Assembly: GCF_000169175.1 (NCBI RefSeq)
Contig: NZ_AAWS01000012.1
Coordinates: 5,001 to 69,000 of the forward strand
Source: Microscilla marina ATCC 23134
GTDB taxonomy: Bacteria > Bacteroidota > Bacteroidia > Cytophagales > Microscillaceae
Length of the DNA stretch: 64,000 bases
Direction: 5' to 3'
A program made the position numbers and the translations under genes. Positions 32,903-44,226 of the stretch are shown in pieces (positions within the stretch are counted from its first letter, which is position 1; each line of letters starts with the position of its first letter). The notes beneath the pieces are model-generated. The model saw only the letters and a list, made by a program, of their open reading frames with translations. It did no database searches and had not been told where the DNA came from.

Positions 32903-33544
32903 GATATTAAAAATAGAAATGTGGTAGTTTTGATAAACAACATGAATATTAAAATAATTTGCAATAAGGTTACTACTTCGCCCAAAAGTAGTGGTGGGCT
33001 TTAGGATTGAAAATATTGCGTCTGGAAGGCTGTCTTATCTCAAATGAAGCGTACATAAAGCTGCAAAGACAGTATTTACAAGCAACGCATTTTAGGAACA
33101 ACGGCTTATATTTGGTATCACACGATGATAGAAAAGCGTAATTTGTAAATTCTCTGTGTCACATCATTGTAAGGCATCCTATTTTAATAAGACGAAGGAA
33201 AATGGTATGCTAATTTCAACAAATGTACCGCTTTTCTTTTTACCAAAAATATATATAGCAAGAAAAAACCTCCAGTTTCGCATACCCTTTTCTGTTGGTC
33301 AGGTGAAATAATATTGAGCTGTGGTTGGTTTGGAAACCCTTCAGTTCAATAGACTCGCATTGGCAAAAACTGTAAAAAAGAGGAGTTTTGTTAAATGGGT
33401 GATTTTTTCAAACGAACGTTCGCAAGGTAGTTTTATGAAACTTTTTGCTTGCTTTTGTAGACTTTGTTATCTTAAAAAATTTATGATTTACGTGTCATTC
33501 CGAGCTTGCGAGCTCAACCTTTAGATTTGTATTATCAACCTTGA
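32903..33544. other. Long intergenic region, no intact gene
   Basis: The 5' region of the T9SS protein and the area up to the IS630 remnant are AT-rich and hold only short frames. The motif CCGAGCTTGCGAGCTCAACC at 33502-33521 is a member of the dispersed GAGCTTGCGAG repeat. Confidence 0.4.
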
Positions 33545-33823
33545 CAGGATTATAAAATTATTAATGCTGATCAAACTCTTAAACGATTTTTAGAGACTTT
33601 GCCCAAAGGAAGGCTCAAGGTAGTAAGGCAGCCAGCCTATTCCCCGGCTCTCAATGCGTCGGAACAAGTCTGGAATTACCTCAAAAATGTAAGTTTAAGG
33701 AACAGAGTATTCAAGAATATAGAAGCATTGAAGAAAGAACTGAGCAAGGCGTTAGAAAAGTTTGAGCAACAATCCAAACTTATTACTCAGTTCTTTAAAC
33801 ATCCAGAAGTAGCTTTTTATTAA
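33545..33823 (+). pseudogene. IS630-family transposase C-terminal remnant
   Basis: An open stretch from 33545 reads ...NADQTLKRFLETLPKGRL, then KVVRQPAYSPALNASEQVW, NYLKNVSLRN and a C-terminal helix ending PEVAFY. The PAYSPALN.SEQVWNYLK block is the third catalytic motif of the IS630/DDE_3 transposases and keeps the Glu. The N-terminal two thirds with the two Asp motifs are gone, so it is inactive. No terminal repeats are recognisable around it. Confidence 0.8.
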
Positions 33824-33885
33824 TCTTTAAAAGACTGCACTAGCAGCTTTAAGCTGTAGAAGCTACTTACCACCATTGTTTTTTA

Positions 33886-34719
33886 CTACTCTACCACCCG
33901 CACCGAGTCAATGATAATGTCTTCGGCTGGCCACTCCGATTTTTTCGTTTTCACTGCGGCAATTTTGTCCAGTACATCAAAGCCTTTTAGGAGCTCGCCA
34001 AACACCGTATGCTTGCCGTCTAGCGAGGGCACCCCACCAATATTGGTATATGCCTGCATTTGTGCCTGATTAAAGTTAAGCTTCTCTTTTTGTGCCATAT
34101 TATTGAGCGTGGGCACATTGTATTTAGTGCCTTGTACTATATAAAAATTATAAGGATTAGAACGCTTCATGGGGTTGTTTTCATACATTCGTGCTGTAGC
34201 AAGCGCCCCTCGTTTATGAAAAAAACGGTTGGGCTTTATTTCGTGAGGTATGCGGTAACTGCCTATGATTCCTTTGAGTTTGATGCGGTGCAAACCACCA
34301 CCACCACCACCTTGTATCATAAAATCTTTGACTACCCTATGAAACTGGGTACGGTCGAAATACTTGATTTTGGTCAATCTGATAAAGTTTGCCCGGTGCA
34401 AAGGTGTTTCTTTATAGAGTTTGAGTTTAAGGTTGCCCATTCGGGTATAAATCATTACTACGCTTTCGGGGTGGGCTGCGCCATATTTTTTGAGTTCTTC
34501 TTCTACGTTTTTTTGAGTAAGGGTAATACTTGGCAGGTTAAACGTTTTTCCCTTCTTTTTTTTCTTCTTCTTCTCTTTCTTTTTACCTGCTACCTCCAGT
34601 TCTTCATCATAAGCACTGTAGGAGGTATTGGTGGTTTTTTTTTCGCTTTTGCCACAACTACACAACAGCGTAACCAGTAGCATTGCCCACAAAACAGGGG
34701 GAGTAAACAAATGATTCAT
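33886..34719 (-). CDS. Lipoprotein peptidyl-prolyl cis-trans isomerase (cyclophilin type)
   Basis: The start at 34719 gives an SpII signal (MNHLFTPPVLWAMLLVTLLCSC, Cys near 22) followed by a polar, strongly basic linker (GKKKEKKKKKKKGK). The cyclophilin domain begins VVMIYTRMGNLKLKLYKETPLHRANFIRL and contains FHRVVKDFMIQGGG, the family core, then GALATARMYENNPMKRSNPYNFYIVQG and HTVFGELLKGFDVLDKIA. It is a periplasmic or outer-membrane foldase acting on proline bonds of exported proteins. It is divergent from the phosphatase gene across 73 bases. Confidence 0.92.
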   Translation of the reverse strand: MNHLFTPPVLWAMLLVTLLCSCGKSEKKTTNTSYSAYDEELEVAGKKKEKKKKKKKGKTFNLPSITLTQKNVEEELKKYGAAHPESVVMIYTRMGNLKLKLYKETPLHRANFIRLTKIKYFDRTQFHRVVKDFMIQGGGGGGLHRIKLKGIIGSYRIPHEIKPNRFFHKRGALATARMYENNPMKRSNPYNFYIVQGTKYNVPTLNNMAQKEKLNFNQAQMQAYTNIGGVPSLDGKHTVFGELLKGFDVLDKIAAVKTKKSEWPAEDIIIDSVRVVE

Positions 34720-34792
34720 TTTTTTTGATTCAGGTTTTTGTAATATTACAAAATGGTAACTTTCAACAAATTTAAAATAAATTAAAGACATT

Positions 34793-35503
34793 ATGGCGAG
34801 CTTATACTTGGTACGACACGGACAAGCGTCTTTTATGAAAAGTAACTACGATCAACTCTCTGACTTGGGCAAAACTCAGGCAAACCATTTGGGCGAATAT
34901 TTGGCAAACACAGGGCTTCAGTTTGACATTGCCTGGCAAGGCGACTTGCAACGCCACCGCCAAACCAGCGAAGGGATTATAGAAAAGTATGCCCATAGTG
35001 CGGGGTTTCCTGAGGTGTTTACCAATGCCGATTTTAATGAGCATCAGGGCGCCAGCATATTTAATAAAATATTGCCCCAACTCATGGCCGATGCTCCTGA
35101 ACTAAAGGGGGCTATGGAGCAAAAAGGCAAAACTGACCCTGAAGTACGCAAAAGTATTTTGAAATTGTTTTTTCAATCGTTGAAGAAATGGGCAAAAGGC
35201 GAGCTTGGTTTAGAAGGGTATGAGTCTTTTGTCGACTTTAAGGCACGTTGTCAGCGGGCTTATCAAACTTTACTGGATGGAATGGAAGGCAAAAGCTCGG
35301 GCATTGTTATATCATCGGGCGGCACCATTGGCGTACTCACTGGGTTGTTGTTGGGTATTAGCGACGAAAAAATGATGGAACTCAACTGGCAGGTAATGAA
35401 CACCTCTTTTACCGAGTTTCAGTATAACAAAGGACAGTTTTACCTCAAGAGTTTCAACAACATTCCTCACTTGACTACTCCTGCGTTGATTACTTATGTA
35501 TAA
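34793..35503 (+). CDS. Histidine phosphatase superfamily protein
   Basis: The 236-residue single-domain phosphatase has the RHG motif at the N-terminus (YLVRHGQASFMKSNYDQLSDLGKTQA), a second active-site region around DLQRHRQT, a Glu in ADFNEHQG and SSGGTIGVL in place of the second His motif (normally ..HG..). The usual second catalytic His is therefore not obvious, and activity is uncertain. No signal peptide is present. It is probably a cytoplasmic phosphatase of small phosphate esters, the only gene of its unit. Confidence 0.85.
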   Translation: MASLYLVRHGQASFMKSNYDQLSDLGKTQANHLGEYLANTGLQFDIAWQGDLQRHRQTSEGIIEKYAHSAGFPEVFTNADFNEHQGASIFNKILPQLMADAPELKGAMEQKGKTDPEVRKSILKLFFQSLKKWAKGELGLEGYESFVDFKARCQRAYQTLLDGMEGKSSGIVISSGGTIGVLTGLLLGISDEKMMELNWQVMNTSFTEFQYNKGQFYLKSFNNIPHLTTPALITYV

Positions 35504-36170
35504 ACTGCCTCTACAGGGTTGTATAGCTTGCCACACCACACCACTTACAGTCTTGCTATACAACTATTGTGGCAAAAAACAGGCGACTTGTACAATTCCA
35601 TTGTCTAAGTAGGTATTCAAACCATATTATTTTTAGGTAAAATCACTCTTTTTTTATCTTAAAAAAACTATAATACAACTTATGTCGTTATCAAAGCATT
35701 AAGTAGACTAAAATAATTCGATTAAAACAAGATAAAATACAGATTGAAATACTAAAGAATACGAAAATAGATTAACTTTGCACTAGCAAAAAACATAAAG
35801 AAAAAAACTGTAATCCAGCTTTTCCTAGCCACCACTCAACATATTTTAAGCATTATATTTTTGCTTTAAACACTCCTGCTACCACATAACTTCGTTAAAC
35901 ATTTACTTTAGAATACTTTTCAACTAGCTGATATTCTACCAAATACTTTTGATTAAACACACTTATGCACTGTGTTCAAAACAAAAGGGTGATTGTATAC
36001 TCCAAGTGATGGAACAAGCAAGCACATATTGGAAGCGTATTAATATAAATTTTATCAGGTTAATAATTTCTAACAACAGACATTTAGGATCTAAATGTTT
36101 GCATTAAAAAACAATTCAGGTTTGAAGGTATGTAAGGCATGCCATTGGCTGAAAATACTTGAGAGTTATT
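35504..36170 (+). other. Intergenic region upstream of the MarR gene
   Basis: The 667-base spacer has no coding frame. TAACTTTG at 35773-35780 matches the -7 box of this phylum but has no TTG at the right distance. If used it would leave a leader of about 390 bases before the MarR gene. Confidence 0.4.
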
Positions 36171-36635
36171 ATGAAAAACGACATTAACATCGAGGAAAAA
36201 ATCATTGATACTGTAAGGGAATTATCTAAAACCCTGCGTTTTTTTGACCGAAAGTCGCAAAACAACACAGGGGTTACATTGAATCAATGCTACATGCTTG
36301 ATCTTATTCGAGAAAACAAGATCATGCCTTTGTCCGATTTACACGAGCGATTGGGCATAGACAAAAGTACTACTACACGTTTGATTGAGCCTTTGTTAAA
36401 GAGAGGCTTGCTCGAAAAAATGAAAGCTGAGCACGACAAACGCGCCAGTTATGTAGTGATTACTAAATTGGGCGAAGAGGTATACGAAAACGCTCGCACC
36501 CGCTCTTTTAAATCAATAGGAAAAGTGCTGGAACAAATACCTCAAAACAAACATTTGCAGGTAGTAGAGTCTATAGACATGCTACTAGATGCGTTCAATG
36601 TAATTTATAAACGTCCGGTAGCAGTAGGAGCATAA
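36171..36635 (+). CDS. MarR family transcriptional regulator
   Basis: The start at 36171 gives a 154-residue protein, usual for MarR. A winged HTH is central (GVTLNQCYMLDLIRENKIMPLSDLHERLGIDKSTTTRLIEPLLKRGLLEKMKAEHDKRASYVVIT), with helices on either side for dimerisation. There is no divergently oriented target, so its regulon is not evident. The region downstream is a strong hairpin and a MITE-like element, then the convergent acyltransferase. Confidence 0.9.
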   Translation: MKNDINIEEKIIDTVRELSKTLRFFDRKSQNNTGVTLNQCYMLDLIRENKIMPLSDLHERLGIDKSTTTRLIEPLLKRGLLEKMKAEHDKRASYVVITKLGEEVYENARTRSFKSIGKVLEQIPQNKHLQVVESIDMLLDAFNVIYKRPVAVGA

Positions 36636-36654
36636 TCAATGCTTAATTTTTTGT

Positions 36655-36690
36655 ACAAAGCGTGAACAGGGTAACTTGTTCACGCTTTGT
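36655..36690 (+). terminator. Strong hairpin after the MarR gene
   Basis: A perfect 14-bp stem ACAAAGCGTGAACA (36655-36668) pairs with 36677-36690. It lacks a downstream T run (GGCTTTAG follows), so it is either a rho-assisted end or an mRNA 3' stabiliser. Confidence 0.55.
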
Positions 36691-36696
36691 GGCTTT

Positions 36697-36856
36697 AGAG
36701 CTTGCTTAAAATTAGCCAAAAGGCAGAGGCAGAGCTCGCCTGCGGCTTGGTTCATTAATCAGGTCTTTTACGAGGATTTCCTGATTGTAAATTTGACGTA
36801 TCTAATCCGAAAACCCATCATAAAACCTCCTATGACCGAAAATTTAAACAAGCTCT
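36697..36856. mobile_element. MITE-like element with AGAGCTTG ends
   Basis: AGAGCTTGCTTAAAATT (36697-36713) and the inverted AATTTAAACAAGCTCT (36841-36856) bound a 160-base non-coding element, with TTA/TAG on the outside as in TA-target elements. Its right end falls on the stop codon of the acyltransferase gene. Single ends of the same type occur near 16533 and 29981. Confidence 0.65.
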
Positions 36857-38076
36857 TAGGCAAGTTGATTTATTGGTGTTGGCTCACTTTCTTTTTTGAG
36901 GGTAGGCTTGGGTTTCATTCCAAACAATGTCCGCATCAGGGCAAATGGACGAACAAGCCACCAATAAATACCTATAGAGACTACTGTAGAAAGAATCGTA
37001 AGTACCACAAAACCAGCCCAAACACCCAGCCCCCAATGCACCGAGAAAAAACCAATGACAATGATGACAGGCTGGTGCAATATGTAAAAAGGATACACCC
37101 CTTGATTGAGTGGCTTGAGCCAACGATGCCGAATATTTAAATAACGATAGCCATAGCCCATCACCGCCAACATGCTAAACCAGGCAACCATTGTTTGAGA
37201 AATCCACCAATAACGAATGTCAAAAGGTAACTTGGGGAAAATCCAGGTTTTGGGCGTAGCCAAGTAGTTATAATACAAAAATGCTGATGCAAGCACCCAA
37301 GCTATCAAAAATATACGGCGTTGCTCTTTCAAAATGTCCCAAAAATGCTGATGGGAGGCAATCATATATCCAGTAATAAAAAACATCCAGCCAAAAGTGA
37401 AGTATTCCCAATCATTGTACAAGGCGTGAGTCTCTTCTGGAAAGTGGGGCTTAAGTAAAACCTTGACAAGCAAAATTGGCAGTACACCCAGCAACAATGC
37501 TCCCTTGCCACTGGCAATACGTGTGAGTCGCTTAATAAAAGCTTTTCCTTTGGTGGTACGCAATTGTAAAAATAAAGGAAGGGCAAGCAATGAGTAAATA
37601 AAAAGGTATAAAATAAACCAGAGGTGATGCCAGCTTAGCGCTCCATTGGGGTAGGGCACCCACTCGAATATTGTAGGATAAAAATCCCAAAAACTGCCTT
37701 GAAACCTACCCCTGAGAAGAAACTCTATATATACTTGAATGGGCACTATAATGCCAAACATTCCAGCAAGTAATGGTATAAACAAGCGTTTGGTTCGTTC
37801 TGCCAAATACTTGCGGCTGTTTCTTATGCCCAAGGCAAAGTAGGTGCCCACCCCCGATATAAAAAACAATAGCGGCATTCGCCAAATATGCAATTGTACC
37901 ATGAGGTGGTGCAGCCATTCACTGGTTTGAGGACTCTTTATGTGCCAATCTTCATTGCTTCCCCGGTACACCATTCCTACATGAAACAACAGCACGCTAA
38001 AAATCAATACAATACGCAACCAGTCGATATCGTAGCGGCGTTCTTTCTGAGTCAATGTTTGCTTGTTCTTTTGCAT
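36856..38076 (-). CDS. Acyltransferase 3 family membrane protein (OpgC-like)
   Basis: The 406-residue protein has about ten membrane segments. The N-terminal signature RRYDIDWLRIVLIFSVLLFHVGMVY is typical of acyltransferase 3 / OpgC proteins, with the active-site His in LLFHVGM. It also has FISGVGTYFAL, ERTKRLFIPLL and a central LSWHHLWFILYLF. Members move acyl groups (acetyl, succinyl) onto sugars at the membrane. The substrate here is unknown. The stop codon coincides with the terminal repeat of the adjacent MITE-like element, so the natural C-terminus may have been altered by that insertion. Confidence 0.88.
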   Translation of the reverse strand: MQKNKQTLTQKERRYDIDWLRIVLIFSVLLFHVGMVYRGSNEDWHIKSPQTSEWLHHLMVQLHIWRMPLLFFISGVGTYFALGIRNSRKYLAERTKRLFIPLLAGMFGIIVPIQVYIEFLLRGRFQGSFWDFYPTIFEWVPYPNGALSWHHLWFILYLFIYSLLALPLFLQLRTTKGKAFIKRLTRIASGKGALLLGVLPILLVKVLLKPHFPEETHALYNDWEYFTFGWMFFITGYMIASHQHFWDILKEQRRIFLIAWVLASAFLYYNYLATPKTWIFPKLPFDIRYWWISQTMVAWFSMLAVMGYGYRYLNIRHRWLKPLNQGVYPFYILHQPVIIVIGFFSVHWGLGVWAGFVVLTILSTVVSIGIYWWLVRPFALMRTLFGMKPKPTLKKESEPTPINQLA

Positions 38077-38482
38077 GGTTATCTACTAAATTTTACTTTG
38101 TTCATTTCCTCTTTAGAGCATTTACAAATTAGTTGGTTGTCTTGTTTTTAAAGGCGAAACAGTGCTTATCATTCAGCAAATCTGAACAAATGGCTCATCA
38201 TTTTTACCTCTGAAGACAACGCTTTAAGCATACGCTTAGCGAGGATGTTCCAAAAGTAGACAAAACTTTATATTGATGAGGAATCTGCCTATAAGTACGG
38301 TGTGTGAGCTTATCGGGAAGTACTGTTTCTGATTTTAAAGTTTTGTAAAACAGTGGGTTGTGAACTAAACTGTGTGCTGCAAAATAAAAAGGGCAGAGGT
38401 GATATTTATAGGGGAAATGCAAAAAAGAGGAATGGAGGAATCCAAAATACACACAAAAAAAGCAGTAGGAGATGAGAACCGC
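38077..38482 (-). other. Intergenic region, no gene seen
   Basis: The 400-base spacer contains only weak short frames. CAAAAGTA at 38251-38258 is a possible minus-strand -7 box (TACTTTTG). Confidence 0.35.
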
Positions 38483-38719
38483 CTACCACTTTTTCTTGTT
38501 TCTTCTAGGCTTACGCGAAGGGTATTGCTGGCTTAACTGATGCAACAGGTTATGCTGATAACTCAGCAATACTTTATGGTTATTGTTGGTGGCATAACGG
38601 TACACTTCAGGATGGTTGGGTACTCCGGTTCCTTTCATTATCTGAAAAGCGATTTCCCAATATTGAGTTTCATCGCTTTTCAGTAATTTAATCAGGTTTT
38701 GTATTTCTTGTTCGCTCAT
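38483..38719 (-). CDS. Small hypothetical protein
   Basis: The 78-residue polar helical protein (MSEQEIQNLIKLLKSDETQYWEIAFQIMKG...) has a basic C-terminus (PSRKPRRNKKKW). The pattern of the first 40 residues resembles a HEAT/ARM-type leading helix pair (QNLIKLL.S......IAFQIMK), often found in small Bacteroidetes proteins of unknown role. It lies 32 bases after the ABA4-like gene on the same strand. No family is assigned. Confidence 0.55.
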   Translation of the reverse strand: MSEQEIQNLIKLLKSDETQYWEIAFQIMKGTGVPNHPEVYRYATNNNHKVLLSYQHNLLHQLSQQYPSRKPRRNKKKW

Positions 38720-38751
38720 AGTATGCTAACCAACCAGTCAGAGGTTAAGTT

Positions 38752-39186
38752 TTAAAAATTAGCCTCCAACTTGGGCTTGACGGTTAATTGGCGCACTACC
38801 CAATACATGAGTAATCCGGTAGGACCCAACATAAAAGTAAAAAGCAAACAAGGAATCACAAACTTATGAGGGACGCCCGTTCTTTGGGCGTTGCTTACCT
38901 CCCAACAACCCACAAATAAGTCGAAAGCAAGGTAGTGTACCCAACCAATGAGCACTGCTTGAGGGGCCTTAAATAAATCCATGACCCCCGCCAGGGTACT
39001 AAAGCTATCTAGCTTAAAAGCGGCAATATTGAGGGCAAACATTACGATATAAATGATCGCAAAAAACAGCGATATACCCAATGAAAGTACAATACGCCTG
39101 GTCCACTGCCAGCCTGGGGCAAATATCAACAACAACCAACCAACAAGTGCTACCGTGTTTACAAGTGTAAATAAATTTTCAAGCAT
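38752..39186 (-). CDS. ABA4-like membrane protein (DUF4281)
   Basis: The 144-residue protein has four membrane helices. Its conserved features are those of the ABA4/DUF4281 family: NTVALVGWLLLIFAPGW at the N-terminus, the central MDLFKAPQAVLIGWVHYLAFDLFVGCWEV with the His-Asp pair, and LLFTFMLGPTGLLMYWVVR at the end. In plants the family is linked to neoxanthin formation. The role in bacteria is not settled but is often connected with carotenoids. It is co-directional with the small gene downstream. Confidence 0.85.
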   Translation of the reverse strand: MLENLFTLVNTVALVGWLLLIFAPGWQWTRRIVLSLGISLFFAIIYIVMFALNIAAFKLDSFSTLAGVMDLFKAPQAVLIGWVHYLAFDLFVGCWEVSNAQRTGVPHKFVIPCLLFTFMLGPTGLLMYWVVRQLTVKPKLEANF

Positions 39187-39809
39187 AGGTTTTTTTGATT
39201 TAGGGTTTGTTTAAAGCGTTGTCTTTAGGGCTAAAAATTACTGCCCAAACTACTAAACAAATTTTTATTAAGACAGGACAATATAAACCAAAAAAGGGCA
39301 AGGTTTGTTTAAAACCCTGCCCTTTGGTATTAAATGTAAATATGGTGGTGTGCAGTACGCCACCATGACTCCTCAAAACCTAAAACTTGTTCCTGTCAAC
39401 ACCTCTAGCTATGGTTTTTAGCAAATCGCCAAAAATCAACGTAATAGAAAAAGTGTAGTTACCGATGAGCTGAATCTGGAGTTTGATGTGGTGAGCTCAA
39501 GAAGTTAAACAAGGTGCACTTGTGGCTTAAAGCACCGATATGCATCGACATCTAAGGACTTGCACCCGTAGTTGCAAGACGTATCTAGAACCTAACACCT
39601 AGCACTCTGGCTTCTAAGTAGGTAAAGTAGAGATTTTGATGAATTAACTACGTTGAGCTCGCGAAAAGCTCGGTTTTGGTTACTGGCGATCTTCAAAAAT
39701 TGAGCATAGCCGTAGCTATGGGATATTTTTTAAGAGAAGCTATTGAACAAAAGGCGCGAAATAGTGCTTTACATATTTAGTGTCCAGAGTACTAGTCCCC
39801 AGAACCTTT
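39187..39809 (-). other. Intergenic region with partial hairpin repeat
   Basis: The 620-base spacer has no gene. It contains the partial repeat at 39513-39566, the inverted GAGCTCGCGAAAAGCTCGG motif (39655-39673) and a hairpin-rich end. Confidence 0.5.
39513..39566. repeat. Dispersed nested-hairpin repeat, copy 3 (partial)
   Basis: GGTGCA (39513-39518) pairs with TGCACC (39561-39566) around GGCTTAAAGCACCGATATGC. The inner CGAT/ATCG hairpin matches the centre of copies 1 and 2. The outer stem sequence differs but still pairs. Confidence 0.65.
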
Positions 39810-40790
39810 CTATGGTCTATCTATCAGCTCTTGTTTGTCAAACCGGGGTACTTGTGCATCATGGTTTACTTCATTTTCGTGAGTTTCGCTCACCTCATCA
39901 AAAATCTTGGGTTGTGTAACACCTGTAGTTTCATAAATATTATTATAAATGGTGTGGGCTATTTGATTGACTGGCAAGTCGTTGTTATCTGTTCCAAAAG
40001 GTTCTTCTATTTCTTCTCCAATTTCTTTGAGCCCCGCCAATGCATAATAAGTAACCGCCAGCAAAGGTACTGTCCAATAGCCAAGGGCGTGTACCAGATT
40101 GAATGGCAATGAAAATATATACAAGTTGAGAAACTGCCTTAAGTGAATACCATAAGCCAATGGCATAGGCGTTTTTTTGATGCGTTCACACCCACCAATA
40201 ATATCGGTCAGGGCAGCCAGGTGTTTTTCAAAGCTTAGAAACTGCATTTCTTTCAGATTACCCTCATTATAACGTTGGGTAGCCAATGCGTACATGCAAC
40301 GGGCAATTTCATTGGGTACATGCTTGAGCTTTCTAAAGCGTTGGTACTCAGTTTCGGTAATCAAGTGCAAGTCAAAAATACGTTTGGCAGCGTCACTGTC
40401 ACGCAAGTGGCTTTTCAATGCAAAAGCATAAGCCGATGCCATCCTGCTCATATACTCTTTGTCTTCGGCTGTGTCAAAATAAGTACTTATTTTGATGGCA
40501 ATATTGCGTGAGTTGTTTACCAAGGCTCCTAGAAGCTTGCGTCCTTCCCACCAGCGGTCATACGCCGTATTGGTTCTAAACACCAGTAACAACCCCAGGG
40601 CAAGCCCCAAAATAGAGTGTACCATGGTAGAGGGCTCTGACCAAATGTTTACTTTAAAATATACCAAGGCGAAGGTATAAACAGCAATCACAAGTAAGCC
40701 TTGCCATAACTCGTGCAGCATGTGGGTATTCCAAATCAATTTATTGAAATACCATTCAAGGCGTGACATTCCTTGTCTATTATCGGGCAT
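39810..40790 (-). CDS. Bestrophin family anion channel
   Basis: The 326-residue protein carries the bestrophin/UPF0187 marks: LGLALGLLLVFRTNTAYDRWWEGRKLLGALVNNSRNIAIKI early, GGCERIKKTPMPLAYGIHLRQFLNLYIFSLPF in the middle and IGEEIEEPFGTDNNDLPVNQIAHTIYNNI near the end. Four membrane segments are predicted. Bacterial homologues are pentameric channels. A second, distinct bestrophin is encoded at 44227. It is a single gene, with a small membrane protein gene 100 bases upstream on the same strand. Confidence 0.93.
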   Translation of the reverse strand: MPDNRQGMSRLEWYFNKLIWNTHMLHELWQGLLVIAVYTFALVYFKVNIWSEPSTMVHSILGLALGLLLVFRTNTAYDRWWEGRKLLGALVNNSRNIAIKISTYFDTAEDKEYMSRMASAYAFALKSHLRDSDAAKRIFDLHLITETEYQRFRKLKHVPNEIARCMYALATQRYNEGNLKEMQFLSFEKHLAALTDIIGGCERIKKTPMPLAYGIHLRQFLNLYIFSLPFNLVHALGYWTVPLLAVTYYALAGLKEIGEEIEEPFGTDNNDLPVNQIAHTIYNNIYETTGVTQPKIFDEVSETHENEVNHDAQVPRFDKQELIDRP

Positions 40791-40896
40791 CTTTTGCTTT
40801 AGTTTTTGATTGTGAGTTGAGCCGTTGCTACCTAGCGGTAGTCATCAGGCTATATGTAATAATACTACCTCCCGAATTAAATTGTTGCCATTGGTA

Positions 40897-41172
40897 CTAA
40901 GAAACTGGCTTAAGCTTAAACACCATGGCTACCATTTTCGAAGGCATTTCGTTGACCATTTCGTTATAGTCGTATTTTTTTGCTGAGTAACGTTTCTGGT
41001 ATATTTTCAACTGTTCTATGCTGGCTACATCATTTGTTTGGCTCAGTTGCTCCATGTTTTCTTTTATTTCATCCAGTTGATGTTTTATCTTATTCATTGT
41101 GTGGTAGCTCAACATAGCCCACAAAAACAAAAAGCCTCCAATAGCCACCAAAATTCCCAGTGCTCCTATCAT
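40897..41172 (-). CDS. Small membrane-anchored protein, function unknown
   Basis: The 91-residue protein has one N-terminal membrane helix (about 4-24: GALGILVAIGGFLFLWAMLSY). A charged helical region with coiled-coil propensity follows (NKIKHQLDEIKENMEQLSQTNDVASIEQLKIYQKRYSAKKYDYNEMVNEM). Upstream of the bestrophin gene on the same strand, so possibly the same transcript. It resembles LemA-like N-terminal halves in layout, but no family is claimed. Confidence 0.6.
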   Translation of the reverse strand: MIGALGILVAIGGFLFLWAMLSYHTMNKIKHQLDEIKENMEQLSQTNDVASIEQLKIYQKRYSAKKYDYNEMVNEMPSKMVAMVFKLKPVS

Positions 41173-41204
41173 TTTTATTAAATTTTATGTTTGGTTTTTT
41201 ATTA

Positions 41205-41436
41205 AGTAACGGTTGAAAAATAAGATATCCGTTTGGAGATAGAAATTTGCTGTCAAAGCAAGGCATTTAGCCTCTGGCAGAGTTCAGCACAGCTTTAGCT
41301 TTGTAGTGCTTGAATCCCTCACTTGATTCGTGGTGTTACGAGTGATAAAGATTACAAGGTATCGATGGTAAAGGTCATTTCCAAAACAGAAAGCTTACAG
41401 TCCCACTTCATCAGGGGTTATTTTTTGTCCGTTACT
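41205..41436. repeat. Repeat bounded by AGTAACGG/CCGTTACT, long copy
   Basis: AGTAACGG (41205-41212) and CCGTTACT (41429-41436) bound 232 bases beginning with the shared segment TTGAAAAATAA. A 59-base version with the same ends is at 56337-56395. The interiors differ in length. Confidence 0.65.
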
Positions 41437-41551
41437 AAGAACAAAGTTACGCATTAAAATGAATAGATGGAATACCACTAAAAACAAAAGCAGGAAGCGC
41501 ATGCTTTGTAATCAAAGTAACCCAAATATTTATTTGAAAAGGTAAAAAGCT

Positions 41552-41680
41552 ACTAACTAACAAATTCATAATCTATTGAAAATAAGCGTACTATAAATTT
41601 GTTAGTTACCTATGGAACAGGGCGCAACTTGAAGCACCGATATACATTGGCATCTATGGACTTGCCCCTGTCAGGGCTGC
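41552..41680. repeat. Dispersed nested-hairpin repeat, copy 2
   Basis: This copy matches copy 1 at 27169 from the CTAACTAACAAATTCATAA left end to the closing hairpin. Stem ACAGGG/CCCTGT replaces ACAGGAG/CTCCTGT, and CCGATA-CATTGG replaces CCGATA-CATCGG. These changes keep base pairs. Confidence 0.75.
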
Positions 41681-41710
41681 TTACTACTTATGACTAATTG
41701 CTTACAACTT

Positions 41711-44226
<2,516 letters not shown>

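Noticed and set aside
36655-36690. Classical rho-independent terminator after marR
   Set aside because: The 14-bp stem is strong but no T run follows on either strand, so it is listed only as a hairpin with moderate confidence.
38204-38452. 82-codon minus-strand frame in the spacer after the acyltransferase
   Set aside because: Composition and codon use resemble intergenic DNA and no motif is visible.
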